DNA of 64,000 nucleotides from Gluconobacter kanchanaburiensis NBRC 103587 (GTDB taxonomy: Bacteria; Pseudomonadota; Alphaproteobacteria; Acetobacterales; Acetobacteraceae), in assembly GCF_007988905.1 (NCBI RefSeq), contig NZ_BJVA01000011.1:1-64000 (forward strand), written 5' to 3'. Below, one piece after another: positions 7,629 through 18,646 of the stretch. The notes beneath the pieces were generated by a model. It was not told where the DNA came from and ran no database searches. It saw nothing but the letters and a program-made list of their open reading frames with translations. The number at the start of each line of letters is the position of its first letter. Within the stretch, counting starts at the first letter, position 1. Position numbers and translations under genes: made by a program.

Positions 7629-9617
7629 CTAGCTGGAAGCGGACTGGCGCCCAGACCGTTCGAGAGCGGCGATTTCTGCCGTAACGTCTCCGCTCTCGAT
7701 CCGACGCATCACATCCGCCATTCCCTGTCCCGCCTCCAGTGCGGTAGCCGTATCGAGCCAGTATCGAGCCGCCTCAGGATCGCCATCGCACAAGCCCGCG
7801 GTCATATCGAACCGAAGCAGCGTCGCCTCTCCGCTCAGCCTACGCAAAGCCCGCAACAGGGCATGGGCCTGCGTGGCCTGCTCCCCAACAGCAGAGACGC
7901 CTCCCAGCACAGGCAACGACCCCCGGGCGAATTCAGCGCGCGTCGTATCGATCCCTGCCTGGCGCTGGATTCTGTCCGTAGCGAGAGGATCGGCTCGGTC
8001 TAACACAGAGGCCAGATAGCGCAGATTCCCGATAACGGCTGTCTGCAACAGGCCATCCATGTCCTGCCCCCGCCTTTGCGGGCACACCGTAAACGCGCAG
8101 AGTAGCCCGATGACACTTCCCAGCGTGTTGTCGAGCATCCGCATCCAGGCCACACCCTGCGAGGGCATGATCATTTCCGTCACGACGATGAACTGGGCAC
8201 TGATGAACACGACGAGCATGGTGTAATTCACCGCCCGCATGGCGATGGCACCAATCACGAAAACTGCCACGGCCGCCAGCATCTGTGCGTTGCCCGGCAG
8301 GAACGGCGTCAGAAGCAGCGCCAGAACACCACCGCCGACCGTGCCCAGAACCCGTTCCAGCGCGCGGACAAGGGTCGTCTGTCCGGACGGCTGCACCACC
8401 AGAAGCAAGGCCACCAGCGCCCAGAAACCGTAATCAAGGCCAAGCCACCAGCTTGTCATATATGTCGTCAGCAGGCCCACGACGAGCCGGAGCGTATGCT
8501 GCCAGATCGCGGGCGTAAGGCGCGCGACATGCCGGGGAAGTTCGGTATCAACGGGAAGGCGCGCTTTCTGCGCCAGCCCTTCCGCGAGTGTTCCCAGGGT
8601 CCGGGCACTCGTTGCAACCAGTTCACCAATCGGACCGGCCGTCGCGGGGATGCTTGCGGCTAGACCAAGCCCCTCCGTTGCCAGATGCCCCAGATCGGGC
8701 GCAGGTTCCAGCGCTGCGTCGCTGGCGTGCTGGCAGAGTGCGGAAAAGGCGGCAAGCGTGCCGCGGGCCTCAAAATCCAGACCGCGTGTTTCGACCAGAT
8801 GCTCCACGGCGAGCATCGCGGTAAACAGCCGTTCCGCTCCTGCAAGGGAGGCCATCAGCCTGCCGCGCATGCCATAACTGGCGTGGCCCGCATCGATCTG
8901 AAGCGCGAGCCCTCGCGCGCGCTCGATGGCAGTCCGCACATTCTGTCGATGGATCGTTTCCTGAAGACGCCCGGCCGCGATCTCCCCGGCCATGACCGAC
9001 AGGAGCCGATAGCAGCGCCCAACAGCCCGACGCGCAGGCGCGTAAGGGTGAAGCGGCCAGACGATGAGGCACAGAAGCATCGCCCAGAGCCCGCCGCCGC
9101 CAAACGACAGCGCGATAACGAGCGCCTCCCTGATATCATGGGCTGGAAAGCCGGTACCAGCCAGCATGACACAGCTCAATAACGTACAGAGCAACGCCAT
9201 CGACGGGGTCAGGGTGCGCGCAAGACCAGTCAGCAGAGCGGTTACAACAAGCCAGGGCAGCACCCCCCAGAGCGGAGAGACCGCAACCAGAGAAGTCACG
9301 CCCCCCAGAACGGTGCCACCGACCGTGAAAAGACCGAGGATACGAAACTGCTCGCGGGCCGTTCCGCCCGGCTCGATCAGACAGCTCCAGAACGTGGCAA
9401 AGGCCGCCCAGGCCAGCACGGCCTGCTGTTCATAAAGTGCCGGAAGCAACGCCACAACCGTCGCAACAGCCGCACGGCTTCCTTCAGCAGGCGCGATCTG
9501 CTCGGGGCTGACAGGAATGGAATGACGGGTCAGAAAATCCGTCAGGAAGTCAAACGGCCCACCCCTGTTCGGGGCAGGCCGTGATGACAGAACAAAAGGA
9601 CGCGGATCTCCGGCCAT
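7629..9617 (-). CDS. FUSC-family (AaeB-like) inner-membrane efflux protein
   Basis: A 662-residue protein with two membrane blocks. The N-terminal one (about residues 45-190) includes LLPALYEQQAVLAWAAFATF and several further helices. A soluble helical stretch of about 170 residues follows. The second block begins near TLRLVVGLLTTYMTSWWLGL and contains FWALVALLLVVQPS and a GTVGGGVLALLL glycine motif. A cytoplasmic tail ends the protein. This is the FUSC layout (aromatic carboxylic acid exporter AaeB, fusaric acid resistance). No AaeA or outer-membrane partner lies next to it. It lies 4 bp downstream of the NMO-like gene on the same strand and is probably co-transcribed. Substrate is unknown. 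Confidence 0.82.
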   Translation of the reverse strand: MAGDPRPFVLSSRPAPNRGGPFDFLTDFLTRHSIPVSPEQIAPAEGSRAAVATVVALLPALYEQQAVLAWAAFATFWSCLIEPGGTAREQFRILGLFTVGGTVLGGVTSLVAVSPLWGVLPWLVVTALLTGLARTLTPSMALLCTLLSCVMLAGTGFPAHDIREALVIALSFGGGGLWAMLLCLIVWPLHPYAPARRAVGRCYRLLSVMAGEIAAGRLQETIHRQNVRTAIERARGLALQIDAGHASYGMRGRLMASLAGAERLFTAMLAVEHLVETRGLDFEARGTLAAFSALCQHASDAALEPAPDLGHLATEGLGLAASIPATAGPIGELVATSARTLGTLAEGLAQKARLPVDTELPRHVARLTPAIWQHTLRLVVGLLTTYMTSWWLGLDYGFWALVALLLVVQPSGQTTLVRALERVLGTVGGGVLALLLTPFLPGNAQMLAAVAVFVIGAIAMRAVNYTMLVVFISAQFIVVTEMIMPSQGVAWMRMLDNTLGSVIGLLCAFTVCPQRRGQDMDGLLQTAVIGNLRYLASVLDRADPLATDRIQRQAGIDTTRAEFARGSLPVLGGVSAVGEQATQAHALLRALRRLSGEATLLRFDMTAGLCDGDPEAARYWLDTATALEAGQGMADVMRRIESGDVTAEIAALERSGRQSASS

Positions 9618-9621
9618 ACGC

Positions 9622-11040
9622 TCAGCGACCGGTCAGGATTCGCTCCACGAGCTGGCCGACCGTCGGAACGAACCCATTTGCATAGAAAGGGTCTGTTCCG
9701 AAACGCCACGCATTCGTGCCGCCGAACATGAGGTTGTGATCGACGATCGCCTCTTCATCTGCGCCGGCTGGGATGTGGGAAATCGTCTGAAGCGTCTTCT
9801 GGATACAGAAAGACCGCGGATCCGCCTTCTGGCCGTTGGTATAGGGCTCGCGCTGCATCCAGTTAGAGAAACGGCACTGTGACAGACAGCCCATGCAAGC
9901 CGTCTGCGCGGCAAGAATTTCGCGGCCACTTTCCGGCGTTACAAACACCAGCGTATCGTCCGGCGTGCGCAGCGCTTCCGTAAAGCCCGCAGCTTCCCAC
10001 TCTGCGATCCGCGGGCGGTCAGCAGCCGGAACAAAGACCTCACGTTTGCGGGCGCCCACGCCATAGGACGCTTCGTAGCCATCTCCGGCTTCCGCACTAT
10101 AGGGAACCTGACGCTCTGAACGGTCACGCAGATCCTGCAGGAAGCTGTTCTTGACCGCAGAGGAGTAGAACCCGGTCGGGGAGAAACGGTTCAGATACAC
10201 ATCCCCCTTCTTCAGGGTCAGCAGGCGCCGCTTCCAGGCATTGGGGATCGGGCTTTCCTGCGTCAGCAGCGGGCGCGTTCCGAACTGAAACGCGATCGGC
10301 CCCAGTTCCGGATTTCCGATCCAGTCCTGCCATTCCTCAAGATGCCACACGCCACCCGCCATAATGATCGGGGTATCACCCAGACCATAGTTACGCATGA
10401 CGCGGCGCAGTTCGAGAACGCGGGGATAGGGATCTTCCGGAGACAGCGGATTTTCCGTGTTGGACAGACCATTATGGCCACCCGCACGCCACGGATCTTC
10501 GTAAACCACGCCCCCCAGAAGTTCGGGTGCCTTGCTATACGCGCGACGCCAAAGCGCATTGAAAGCGCGACCGGAAGACACGATCGGATAATAGGGAATA
10601 CCAAACCGTACGGCGATTTCCGAGAGGCGGTACGGCATGCCAGCGCCACAGGTGACGCCATGCACCAATCCCGGAGCCCCTTCGAGGATCCCGATGATGA
10701 CCTCTTCGGCACCACCCATTTCCCAAAGGATATTGACGTTGATCCGGCCTCTTCCGCCCGAAATGTCGTGGGCGATCTTCGCCTGCGCGATGCCACCATC
10801 AATCGCGTAGCGGATCAGTTCCTGCTGGCGTTCGCGGCGCGTACGACCATGATAGATCTGCGGAACGGGGTGACCGTCCTGGTCATAACTGTCCGCATTG
10901 ACGGCAGAAATGGTCCCGATTCCACCTGCCGCAGCCCAGTGTCCGGCCGAGACGCCCGTGGAGACGGAAACACCTTTGCCCCCTTCGATCAGAGGCAGCA
11001 CATCCTGACCACCAAAACGGAGGGTATCAATAGATTTCAT
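9622..11040 (-). CDS. Nitronate monooxygenase/2-nitropropane dioxygenase-like flavoprotein with a Cys-rich C-terminal extension
   Basis: 472 residues from ATG 11040 (MKSIDTLRFG). The frame stays open to 11103 but that part overlaps the pnp terminator. The TIM-barrel has GGIGTISAVN (about 40), HGVTCGAGMPYRLSEIA (about 127), the AGGHNG motif whose His189 matches the NMO catalytic His, IIMAGGV (about 225) and FQFGTRPLLT (FMN phosphate site). Usual NMOs are 320-360 residues. Here about 130 residues follow, with CxxCxxxC (382, 385, 389) and Cys412, which could hold an Fe-S cluster or zinc. Expected role: FMN-dependent oxidoreductase; substrate unknown. Confidence 0.8.
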   Translation of the reverse strand: MKSIDTLRFGGQDVLPLIEGGKGVSVSTGVSAGHWAAAGGIGTISAVNADSYDQDGHPVPQIYHGRTRRERQQELIRYAIDGGIAQAKIAHDISGGRGRINVNILWEMGGAEEVIIGILEGAPGLVHGVTCGAGMPYRLSEIAVRFGIPYYPIVSSGRAFNALWRRAYSKAPELLGGVVYEDPWRAGGHNGLSNTENPLSPEDPYPRVLELRRVMRNYGLGDTPIIMAGGVWHLEEWQDWIGNPELGPIAFQFGTRPLLTQESPIPNAWKRRLLTLKKGDVYLNRFSPTGFYSSAVKNSFLQDLRDRSERQVPYSAEAGDGYEASYGVGARKREVFVPAADRPRIAEWEAAGFTEALRTPDDTLVFVTPESGREILAAQTACMGCLSQCRFSNWMQREPYTNGQKADPRSFCIQKTLQTISHIPAGADEEAIVDHNLMFGGTNAWRFGTDPFYANGFVPTVGQLVERILTGR

Positions 11041-11066
11041 GGGGACTGGCTGTCTCCGATACTCAG

Positions 11067-11096
11067 AAAAAAAGGCGGGGCCTTGTGAGCCCCGCC
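11067..11096 (-). terminator. Terminator of pnp
   Basis: On the reverse strand a 9-bp GC stem (GGCGGGGCT/GGCCCCGCC, one wobble pair) with a short loop is followed by seven T (11067-11073). It starts just 7 bp after the pnp stop and lies before the start of the NMO-like gene, so that gene needs its own promoter or readthrough. Confidence 0.88.
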
Positions 11097-11103
11097 CGAA
11101 CAC

Positions 11104-13254
11104 TCACTCGGCGTCGCGACGGGGCGGACGGCCGGGTCTGGCCCCCACACTCTCCGTGATATCGGCACCCGTAGCCTGATCGACAACCCTCATGGAGAGC
11201 TTGACCTTGCCGCGGTCATCGAACCCGATGACCTTGACCTTCACGGCATCACCCTGCTTGACGACATCGGACGTCTTTGCAACGCGGCCTTCGGCCAGTT
11301 CGGAAATGTGAACAAGGCCGTCACGCGGACCAAGGAAGTTCACGAACGCACCGAAATCAGCGGTCTTGACGACCTTGCCGTCATAGATGCGGCCAATTTC
11401 CGGCTCAGCAATAATGCCTTCGATCCGGGAGATGGCCTTCTGGGCCTGCTCGTCGTTCGCAGCGGCGATCGTCACGGTGCCATCATCACCGATATCGACC
11501 TTCGCACCCGAATATTCAACGATCTCGCGGATCACCTTGCCGCCGGAGCCGATCACGTCACGGATCTTTTCCTTCGGCACGGAGATCGTGGTGATCTTCG
11601 GAGCATTGCCCGAAACATCCGAACGACCTTCCGTCAGGGCCTTGGACATTTCGCCAAGGATGTGGATCCGGCCTTCGCGGGCCTGTTCCAGCGCAATCTT
11701 CATGATTTCCGGCGTGATGGACGTGATCTTGATGTCCATCTGAAGCGCGGTCACGCCGTCAGCCGTACCCGCCACCTTAAAGTCCATGTCACCCAGGTGA
11801 TCCTCGTCACCGAGGATGTCGGACAGCACAGCGTAGCCACGATCTTCCTTGATCAGGCCCATGGCAATGCCGGCAACCGGACGCGGCAGCGGAACGCCGG
11901 CATCCATCAGCGCAAGCGAAGAGCCACAGACGGTCGCCATAGAGGACGAACCATTGCTTTCCGTGATCTCGGAAACCACACGCATCGTGTACGGGAAGGC
12001 TTCCTTGGTCGGCAGCAGCGGGTGAATCGCGCGCCATGCCAGCTTGCCATGACCGATCTCACGACGGCCCGGGGAGCCCATGCGACCACACTCACCAACC
12101 GAATACGGTGGGAAATTGTAGTGCAGCATGAAGTTGGAACGGTACTCGCCTTCCAGCGCGTCGATGATCTGTTCGTCCTGCCCCGTACCAAGCGTCGCAA
12201 CCACGAGAGCCTGCGTCTCACCACGCGTGAACAGAGAGGAGCCATGGGAGCGGGGCAGAATGCCGACTTCCGCCAGGATCGGACGGACCGTCTTCAGGTC
12301 ACGACCATCGATGCGGATACCCGTCTTGAGGATGGAACCACGAACGACCTGTGCCTCAAGCTCCTTGAGCATGGGTTTGGCGAGCTCGACGTCCAGACCT
12401 TCCTCGGCCAGGATCTCGTTAATCCGGTCCTTGGCTTCGGCGACCTTTTTGTAGCGGGCCTGCTTCTGACGCTCCTTGTAGGCGTCCGCCATCAGCTTGT
12501 TGCCGACCTTCTCAACGCGCTTGCGAAGAGCGATCTCTTCCTTCGTCAGCGACGGCAGATCCCACGGAGCTTTCGCAGCGTGCTCGGCCAGCGCAATGAT
12601 GGCGTCGATAACCGGCTGGAAAGACGTGTGTCCCAGCGTGACGGCCTCAAGCATCGTTTCTTCCGAAAGCTCACTGGCTTCGGATTCAACCATCAGCACG
12701 CCCTCAGCCGTACCGGCAACCATCAGGTCGAGCGTGCTGTCCTTGAATTCATCATGAACCGGGTTCACGACCAGCTTGCCGTCGATGCGGCCGATACGGG
12801 CGCAGGCAACCGGGCCGAAGAAAGGAATCCCCGAAAGCGTCAGCGCAGCCGAGCAGCCGATCAGCGACACAAGTGCCGGATCGTTCTCGTTGTCGTAGCT
12901 CAGAACCGTTGCTGTGATCTGAACTTCGTTGCGGAAGTTTTCCGGGAACAGCGGACGGATCGGACGATCGATCAGACGGGCATTCAGGACTTCGGCTTCG
13001 GACGGACGACCTTCGCGCTTGAAGAACCCACCCGGGATCTTGCCGGCGGCATAAGCCTTTTCCTGATAGTTGACCGTCAGCGGGAAGAAGTCCTGTCCCG
13101 GCTTGACGCTCTTGGCGCCAACGGCGGTGCAGAGCACGACCGTATCGCCATAAGTGATCATGACGGCGCCGTCTGCCTGGCGTGCGACCTTACCGGTCTC
13201 CAGGATCAGGGGGCGTCCGGCCCATTCGATTTCCTTGCGGAAATAATCAAACAT
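11104..13254 (-). CDS. pnp: Polyribonucleotide nucleotidyltransferase (PNPase)
   Basis: A 716-residue, full-length PNPase. It has two RNase PH domains (first from about residue 10, [11 protein letters not shown]; second from about 315, [13 protein letters not shown] with [17 protein letters not shown]). A helical linker lies between them. The KH domain has [16 protein letters not shown] (about 567) and the S1 domain has [26 protein letters not shown] (about 625). It degrades RNA 3' to 5' with phosphate and is part of the degradosome. It is the last gene of the truB-rpsO-pnp block and ends at a strong terminator. Confidence 0.98.
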   Translation of the reverse strand: MFDYFRKEIEWAGRPLILETGKVARQADGAVMITYGDTVVLCTAVGAKSVKPGQDFFPLTVNYQEKAYAAGKIPGGFFKREGRPSEAEVLNARLIDRPIRPLFPENFRNEVQITATVLSYDNENDPALVSLIGCSAALTLSGIPFFGPVACARIGRIDGKLVVNPVHDEFKDSTLDLMVAGTAEGVLMVESEASELSEETMLEAVTLGHTSFQPVIDAIIALAEHAAKAPWDLPSLTKEEIALRKRVEKVGNKLMADAYKERQKQARYKKVAEAKDRINEILAEEGLDVELAKPMLKELEAQVVRGSILKTGIRIDGRDLKTVRPILAEVGILPRSHGSSLFTRGETQALVVATLGTGQDEQIIDALEGEYRSNFMLHYNFPPYSVGECGRMGSPGRREIGHGKLAWRAIHPLLPTKEAFPYTMRVVSEITESNGSSSMATVCGSSLALMDAGVPLPRPVAGIAMGLIKEDRGYAVLSDILGDEDHLGDMDFKVAGTADGVTALQMDIKITSITPEIMKIALEQAREGRIHILGEMSKALTEGRSDVSGNAPKITTISVPKEKIRDVIGSGGKVIREIVEYSGAKVDIGDDGTVTIAAANDEQAQKAISRIEGIIAEPEIGRIYDGKVVKTADFGAFVNFLGPRDGLVHISELAEGRVAKTSDVVKQGDAVKVKVIGFDDRGKVKLSMRVVDQATGADITESVGARPGRPPRRDAE

Positions 13255-13420
13255 GCATGTTTTCCCAAATTAAGGGTGAAACCATCTCCGGGCGTCCGGC
13301 AGGTGGCGGAGCAGCGTTTCGGACGGCATGGCGGTGATGGCGGGAAGTCCCCGGCACGACACCATGTGGCCTGAAACGCCGGTCGCGCACCCGCACCGCC
13401 GGACAGGCGATGGCGGGGGT

Positions 13421-13442
13421 GTCCGGGAGCGAGCTCCCGGAC
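13421..13442 (-). promoter_or_regulatory. Hairpin in the rpsO-pnp spacer (processing or partial termination site)
   Basis: A perfect 9-bp stem (GTCCGGGAG/CTCCCGGAC) with a 4-nt loop lies 9 nt after the rpsO stop. No T-tract follows on the reverse strand, so it is more likely an RNase III or mRNA-stability element than a full terminator. In E. coli the rpsO-pnp spacer carries an RNase III hairpin through which PNPase controls its own level; this is a positional analogy only. The rest of the 196-bp spacer (13255-13450) is GC-rich with no gene. Confidence 0.5.
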
Positions 13443-13450
13443 AATTCAAC

Positions 13451-13720
13451 TCAGCGACGCAGGCCGAGACGCTCGATCAGGCTCTGGTAACGGGCCTGGT
13501 CCTTGCGCTTCAGATAGTCCAGCAGGCTGCGACGCTGGCCAACCATCATCAGGAGACCACGACGGGAGTGGAAGTCCTTCTTGTGGGTCTTCAGATGTTC
13601 GGTCAGGTTCGAGATACGCTCGGACAGGATGGCAACCTGCACTTCCGGCGACCCCGTATCCGTCTCGCTCTGCTTGTATTCAGCAATCAGTGCCGTGCGG
13701 CGTTCTGCGGTAATCGACAT
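13451..13720 (-). CDS. rpsO: 30S ribosomal protein S15
   Basis: 89 residues starting [12 protein letters not shown], the normal S15 length. The conserved body includes [34 protein letters not shown] and [13 protein letters not shown]15 binds the central domain of 16S rRNA early in 30S assembly. The frame is open upstream to 13786, but those 22 codons have no S15 character. The start overlaps the 3' end of truB by 41 nt. Confidence 0.98.
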   Translation of the reverse strand: MSITAERRTALIAEYKQSETDTGSPEVQVAILSERISNLTEHLKTHKKDFHSRRGLLMMVGQRRSLLDYLKRKDQARYQSLIERLGLRR

Positions 13721-14681
13721 CGTGTTCTCCAAAAAATTCGTGGTTTTCCAGCATCCGCGCTGCCCTGAGCCGCCCCTGACGGACATGACACAGACCCAGC
13801 ACGTGCTCTCCGACCATCGCGCGCCACAGGTGATCTTCCCCCTGCGACGATGCCGGCAGAGGATGCATGAGGTCCGAAGGGTCTATCGACTGCCCCCAGA
13901 CGAGCATCCTTCCCTCCGCATCGGTGACGGCCAGCGCCGGGATGTCGACCAGCGCGGTCGCCGCATCCAGCAGAGGAGCCGGAAGAGCATCGGCGTTGTC
14001 CACAGTTTGAGTCGATTTGTCCAGTGATATCTGATCGATCGTGAGTGCGTGACTCAGATCGAACGGCCCGCATTTCGTCCGGCGCAGGACTGAAATATGC
14101 CCCACCGTTCCACAGGCCAGCGCAATATCCCGCGCGAGCGAGCGCATATAAACGCCTTTACCGGACTGGACGTCGAACACAGCCGTATCCGCGTCAGGAC
14201 GTTCCACAAGCGTTATCGAATCGATCCGCGCCGGACGGGGCGGAAGCTCGGGCGGGCGGCCCGCGCGCGCCATGTCATAGGCCCGTTCCCCCCCGACCCT
14301 AAGCGCGGAAAACACGGGAGGGACCTGCATGACATTTCCCGTCAGCGCAGGCAGAACGGCACGAATCTGGTCATCGGTCGGACGGTTCGGCGACGTCGCC
14401 AGAACTTCGCCTTCAAGGTCGTCCGTCGTACGGCTTTCGCCGAAGGTCAGGGTAAAGCGGTAACGCTTTGTCGCATCCATGATGTAGGGAATGGTTCGCG
14501 TGGCCTTGCCGAACGCGATCGGCAGCACACCAGAGGCCAGTGGATCAAGCGTTCCGCCATGACCAGCCTTTTTCGCATCAAAAGCCCATCGCAGCTTGTT
14601 GACCATATCCGTGGAGGTCGGCCCCAGCGGCTTGTCGAGAATCAGCCACCCGTCGATATCGCGTCCACGTTTCCTGCCCAT
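13680..14681 (-). CDS. truB: tRNA pseudouridine-55 synthase TruB
   Basis: 333 residues from ATG 14681 ([20 protein letters not shown]). It makes pseudouridine 55 in the T-loop of tRNAs. Catalytic Asp is in [36 protein letters not shown] and [11 protein letters not shown] follow. The C-terminal part reads LEGR-like [12 protein letters not shown] and ends in a tail encoded inside rpsO (41-nt overlap, different frame). The frame is open to 14738 but that region follows the rbfA terminator. The gene follows rbfA with a terminator between, so a separate promoter or readthrough is expected. Confidence 0.96.
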   Translation of the reverse strand: MGRKRGRDIDGWLILDKPLGPTSTDMVNKLRWAFDAKKAGHGGTLDPLASGVLPIAFGKATRTIPYIMDATKRYRFTLTFGESRTTDDLEGEVLATSPNRPTDDQIRAVLPALTGNVMQVPPVFSALRVGGERAYDMARAGRPPELPPRPARIDSITLVERPDADTAVFDVQSGKGVYMRSLARDIALACGTVGHISVLRRTKCGPFDLSHALTIDQISLDKSTQTVDNADALPAPLLDAATALVDIPALAVTDAEGRMLVWGQSIDPSDLMHPLPASSQGEDHLWRAMVGEHVLGLCHVRQGRLRAARMLENHEFFGEHDVDYRRTPHGTDC

Positions 14682-14736
14682 AAATCCCGTCCTTGCCTGT
14701 GAAGGGCGCTGATAGACCAGCAGGGGCCCGGAATGC

Positions 14737-14770
14737 AAAAAAGCCCCTCACCAGAAGTGAAGGGCTTTTT
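14737..14770 (-). terminator. Terminator after rbfA
   Basis: A stem of GCCCTTCAC/GTGAGGGGC (reverse strand, one G-U pair) with a 5-nt loop is followed by six T (14737-14742). T and A runs on both sides make it look bidirectional. It begins about 6 nt after the rbfA stop and separates the rimP-to-rbfA transcript from truB. Confidence 0.85.
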
Positions 14771-14775
14771 AAAAG

Positions 14776-15204
14776 TTAGTCTGGTTTGGAGTTCAGATCC
14801 CGCTGGACTTCCGGAGACCGCATGATCTCGTCGAGTTCCATGGCGTTATCCAGCGCCGTATCAGGCTGGAAGTGGATCTCAGGCACCGTCCTGAGATTGA
14901 GCGCTTTGGACAGCCCTGTTCTCAGGAAGGGTGCTACCCGCTTCAGGGCAGGCAGCAAAACCTCCACGTCGCTCCGCCCCAGACGCGTCACGAAAGCCGT
15001 AGCGTGTCTGAAATCCGGGGAAATGCGAACTTCCGTAACCGTAATCCGCACATCCAGAAGTTCCGGATCGCGAAATTCCGTCCGGGCGAAAAGCTCCGCC
15101 AGAACACGGCGGACCTCTTCAGCCACCCGGAGCTGGCGGGTGCTGGGTCCCTGGGCAACAACACCCGAGGGACCCTTCAGGTCATGCTTCGAACGCGAAC
15201 TCAA
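14776..15204 (-). CDS. rbfA: 30S ribosome-binding factor A
   Basis: About 142 residues of the RbfA KH-like fold: [17 protein letters not shown], then [25 protein letters not shown] and a C-terminal PEIHFQPD. It helps mature the 5' end of 16S rRNA and acts in cold adaptation. I place the start at TTG 15204, which overlaps the infB stop as TTGA and has GGAAG about 9 nt upstream. ATG 15231 would add nine residues and a longer overlap with infB. Confidence 0.95.
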   Translation of the reverse strand: MSSRSKHDLKGPSGVVAQGPSTRQLRVAEEVRRVLAELFARTEFRDPELLDVRITVTEVRISPDFRHATAFVTRLGRSDVEVLLPALKRVAPFLRTGLSKALNLRTVPEIHFQPDTALDNAMELDEIMRSPEVQRDLNSKPD

Positions 15205-17960
15205 GCCGGGATCACTTCCATTTCGTAGCACTCGACCATGTCACCTTCGCGCAGGTCATTGTAACCCGCAAAGGACAGACCGCACTCGTAACCACGTGCC
15301 ACTTCCTTGACGTCATCCTTGAAGCGCTTGAGCTGGCTCAGCTCGCCTTCATGGATGACCACATTGTCACGCAGCAGACGCACGCCACAGCCGCGCTTGA
15401 CGAGGCCTTCGGTGACATAGCAGCCCGCGACCTTGCCGGTCTTGGTGATGTTGAAGACTTGACGGATCTCGGCATAGCCCAGGAACTTCTCGCGATGCTT
15501 CGGCGCGACCTTGCCCTTGACCAGCTGCTCCACATCATCCGCCACCTGATAGATGATCGAGTAGTAGCGGATATCCACACCATCACGCTGGGCCAGTTCA
15601 CGGGCCTGCGTAGTTGCACGGACGTTGAAGGCCACGATGATCGCATCGGATGCTTTGGCAAGCTGGATGTCGCTTTCCGTGATCTGACCGACACTGGCGT
15701 TCAGAACACGAACCGCAACTTCCTCATGGGCCAGCTTTTGCACAGTCGTGGAGATCGCCTCAGCCGAACCCTGCACGTCAGCCTTGATGAGAAGAGCGAC
15801 TTCCTTCTGCACGCCAGCCTGAATCCGGGCCAGCATCTGATCAAGGGTTCCGCGGGCCGCAACCTGCGATGCGGCGTCCTTCTCCTTGATCTTCCGCTGG
15901 CGGAATTCGCTGATTTCACGAGCCCGTGCATCGTTTTCAACGACCACGAAAGGCTCGCCCGCACCCGGAACACCTGTGAGACCCAGAATCTCGACGGGCA
16001 GCGACGGACCGGCATCCTTGACCTGACGACCGCGATCATCAAGCAGTGCACGCACACGCCCCCATTCAGAACCTGCCACCACGATATCGCCGCGATGCAG
16101 GGTTCCCTTCTGAACGAGGACCGCAGCGACCGGACCACGCCCGCGATCCAGACGACTCTCGATCACGACACCCTCGGCCACGCGCTCCGGGTTTGCCTTC
16201 AGATCCAGCAGTTCCGCCTGGAGCAGAATGCATTCCTCAAGCTTGTCCAGCCCGGTCCGCTTGAGAGCCGAAACCTCGACGTCCTGCGTGTCGCCACCCA
16301 TTTCCTCGACCACGATCTCGTGGCTCAGCAGCTCCTGACGAACCCGGTTCGGATTGGCACCCGGCTTGTCGATCTTGTTGATCGCCACGATGATTGGAGC
16401 GTTGGCCGCCTTGGCGTGCTTGATGGCTTCAATCGTCTGCGGCATCACGCCGTCATCGGCAGCCACCACCAGCACCACGATATCGGTGACAGAGGCACCA
16501 CGAGCCCGCATGGAGGTGAAGGCCTCATGACCCGGCGTATCGATGAAAGTGATCTTCTTTCCCGACGGCGCCGTGATCTGGTACGCGCCGATATGCTGCG
16601 TGATGCCACCAGCTTCAGTCGCCGCCACATCGGTGGTGCGCAGGGCATCGAGCAGGGAGGTCTTGCCGTGATCGACATGACCCATGACGGTCACGACCGG
16701 AGCACGCGGCTTCAGATCGGCTTCAACGTCTTCAACGCCTTCAATTCCGATTTCGACATCGCTTTCGGACACGCGCTTGATGCGATGACCGAATTCCTCA
16801 ACCACGAGCTCGGCAGTATCGCCATCAATGCTCTGGGCCGCAGTCGCCATAACGCCCATCTTCATGAGCGCCTTGATGACTTCACCCTGACGGGAGGCCA
16901 TACGGTTGGCCAGTTCGGCCACTGTGATGGTTTCCGGCACAATGACGTCACGGACAACGCGAACCTGGTCGGAACGCAGACGCTCCAGTTCGGCCTGGCG
17001 ACGCTCACGGTCGCGCTGACGACGGACCGACGCCAGCGAACGCGTCTTGTCATCATCACCTTCGATCGCCGCACGGACGTCGATGCGCCCGGAACGACGG
17101 TCACTACCACTCCCCTTGCGGGAAGGTGCAGAAGGGCGACGCTGCGGTACGGCAGCAGGACCGGGACCACTGCGACGGGGCGCCGGACGACGCTCATCTT
17201 CTCCCGCAGCGGGTCCACCGGTACGGAGATGAAGCGTTTCGTTGTTGCGGACCGAAGAGGATGCGGCGGGAGCAGGACGTGCGGGCTGAACCGGGCGCGG
17301 CGGCATGATCGCACGCTCGGCCAGCGGACGCAGGCGCTGCACGGGCGCTGCAAGCTGCACGCCACCTGTAGGCTGACTGCGGGGATCCAGAGGGGCCGTA
17401 CGTTCGGCTTCCTCGGCAGCCCGGGCAGCAGCCTCGGCGGCAGCCTGCTCGGCGGCACGTGCCGCAGCTTCAGCAGCGGCCTGTTCGCGGGCAGCCTGCT
17501 GCTCGCTTTCCTTCAGAGCAGCTATCTCAGCCGCTTTCTGTTCAGCGATCAGACGCTCTTCCTCGGCGGCGCGACGCGCAGCCTCGGCGGCGGACATGAT
17601 CTGGATCTTCTCTTCCTCACGCCGCGCAGCTTCTTCGGCCGCAGCCTGACGCTGCCCTTCGAGCGCGCGCTGACGGGCTGCGAGTTCCGCTGCCGTCAGA
17701 GCACGTCCACCTGCACGGCCGCCTCGAGCCGCCGCACCGGCACCCGGGCCAGCGGCATTGCGCTTGGGTTTACGCACCTCAACCTGCACGACCTTGGAGC
17801 GGCCATGGCTGAAGCTCTGACGCACGGAGCCGGCATCCACGGTACGCCCAACCTCCTGACGTCCAGCAGGGCGAAGCGACAGGCGGCTGCTTCTGGTCTG
17901 TTCGCCGCCCTGTGATGGGGTGTTGTTTCCGTCCTGGTTGCGCTCGTTGCCGTCGCTCAT
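15201..17960 (-). CDS. infB: Translation initiation factor IF-2
   Basis: A 919-residue full-length IF-2. The first 300 or so residues are basic, Ala/Glu/Arg-rich and partly coiled ([17 protein letters not shown] type), as in alphaproteobacterial IF-2. The IF2_N domain ([22 protein letters not shown]) follows. The G domain has [13 protein letters not shown] (G1), [10 protein letters not shown] (G2), DTPGHEAF (G3) and INKIDKP (G4). Domains II-IV end the protein with the fMet-tRNA-binding region ([12 protein letters not shown]). It overlaps ylxR by ATGA at its start and rbfA by TTGA at its end. Confidence 0.98.
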   Translation of the reverse strand: MSDGNERNQDGNNTPSQGGEQTRSSRLSLRPAGRQEVGRTVDAGSVRQSFSHGRSKVVQVEVRKPKRNAAGPGAGAAARGGRAGGRALTAAELAARQRALEGQRQAAAEEAARREEEKIQIMSAAEAARRAAEEERLIAEQKAAEIAALKESEQQAAREQAAAEAAARAAEQAAAEAAARAAEEAERTAPLDPRSQPTGGVQLAAPVQRLRPLAERAIMPPRPVQPARPAPAASSSVRNNETLHLRTGGPAAGEDERRPAPRRSGPGPAAVPQRRPSAPSRKGSGSDRRSGRIDVRAAIEGDDDKTRSLASVRRQRDRERRQAELERLRSDQVRVVRDVIVPETITVAELANRMASRQGEVIKALMKMGVMATAAQSIDGDTAELVVEEFGHRIKRVSESDVEIGIEGVEDVEADLKPRAPVVTVMGHVDHGKTSLLDALRTTDVAATEAGGITQHIGAYQITAPSGKKITFIDTPGHEAFTSMRARGASVTDIVVLVVAADDGVMPQTIEAIKHAKAANAPIIVAINKIDKPGANPNRVRQELLSHEIVVEEMGGDTQDVEVSALKRTGLDKLEECILLQAELLDLKANPERVAEGVVIESRLDRGRGPVAAVLVQKGTLHRGDIVVAGSEWGRVRALLDDRGRQVKDAGPSLPVEILGLTGVPGAGEPFVVVENDARAREISEFRQRKIKEKDAASQVAARGTLDQMLARIQAGVQKEVALLIKADVQGSAEAISTTVQKLAHEEVAVRVLNASVGQITESDIQLAKASDAIIVAFNVRATTQARELAQRDGVDIRYYSIIYQVADDVEQLVKGKVAPKHREKFLGYAEIRQVFNITKTGKVAGCYVTEGLVKRGCGVRLLRDNVVIHEGELSQLKRFKDDVKEVARGYECGLSFAGYNDLREGDMVECYEMEVIPA

Positions 17961-18646
17961 AGTTCCGCCTGTTCCTTACTGACCCCTGCGGGGTCTGGGA
18001 GCGGACGTCCTGCCACTCCCGAAAATCTCTCATGTTCGGCGATCAGGCGCTGTGCCAGCGCACCGGGCGCCATCACCGCATAGACCGCCCGGTCCCGGCT
18101 GAACGCCGATTCCAGGACCCGATCGGGAACTGTCACCACCGGCAGAAAACGCCGGCCCGACACCAGTCTGGAGAATTCGTCCGGACTTGCACTTTCCGAA
18201 CGGATCACCACCCCTACCCTGCCTGAAGTGAGCCACTCCCGGCATTTCTGAAATCCGCAGACCGTCTGTCCCGCACGTCGGGCCAGACTGACTGCATCCA
18301 GCATACGCTGCACCAGCGCGGTCGCGACCAGATCGGCCAGACCCTCCGGCACAGTCACCTGGGCTTTCGTTGCTCTGGCGAAAGCCTGTCGTGTGCGGGC
18401 GCTATCTAACACATCCCGGCTGGCACTCAACCACATTCCCCGTCCCGGAAGTTTTCCTGCGAGGTCGGGGACAACCCGGTTATCCGGACTGACCACGAAA
18501 CGGATCATGCCTTCAGGCGGCTTCTGCTCTCGCGTTACGATGCATCGCCGCTCCGAGCCGCGACGCCCCAGAGCACCCCCTGAAGCACCACGAACGGGAC
18601 CATTATCAGTATCAGAAATTTCAGACGTCGGTCGACTCCCCGTCAC
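17957..18646 (-). CDS. ylxR: YlxR-family RNA-binding protein (DUF448) fused to an L7Ae-like domain
   Basis: About 229 residues. The N-terminal DUF448 domain shows [19 protein letters not shown] and the [14 protein letters not shown] motif. The C-terminal half (residues about 115-200: [21 protein letters not shown], then [11 protein letters not shown]) looks like the L7Ae/L30e RNA-binding fold seen in alphaproteobacterial YlxR proteins. It lies between nusA and infB, the standard site. The start is GTG 18646, inside the nusA 3' end (26-nt overlap). ATG 18682 is possible. YlxR in Firmicutes modulates RNase P; its role here is not known. Confidence 0.88.
   Translation of the reverse strand: MTGSRPTSEISDTDNGPVRGASGGALGRRGSERRCIVTREQKPPEGMIRFVVSPDNRVVPDLAGKLPGRGMWLSASRDVLDSARTRQAFARATKAQVTVPEGLADLVATALVQRMLDAVSLARRAGQTVCGFQKCREWLTSGRVGVVIRSESASPDEFSRLVSGRRFLPVVTVPDRVLESAFSRDRAVYAVMAPGALAQRLIAEHERFSGVAGRPLPDPAGVSKEQAEL

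Noticed and set aside
11308-13374. 688-codon forward frame opposite pnp, and similar long forward frames at 15351-17915 and 18393-20396
   Set aside because: They are exact antisense shadows of pnp, infB and nusA, caused by high GC at third positions. The proteins lack any domain and are His/Arg-rich.
17380-17700. Repeat element inside infB
   Set aside because: The Ala/Glu/Arg repeats are the normal coiled N-terminal region of alphaproteobacterial IF-2.
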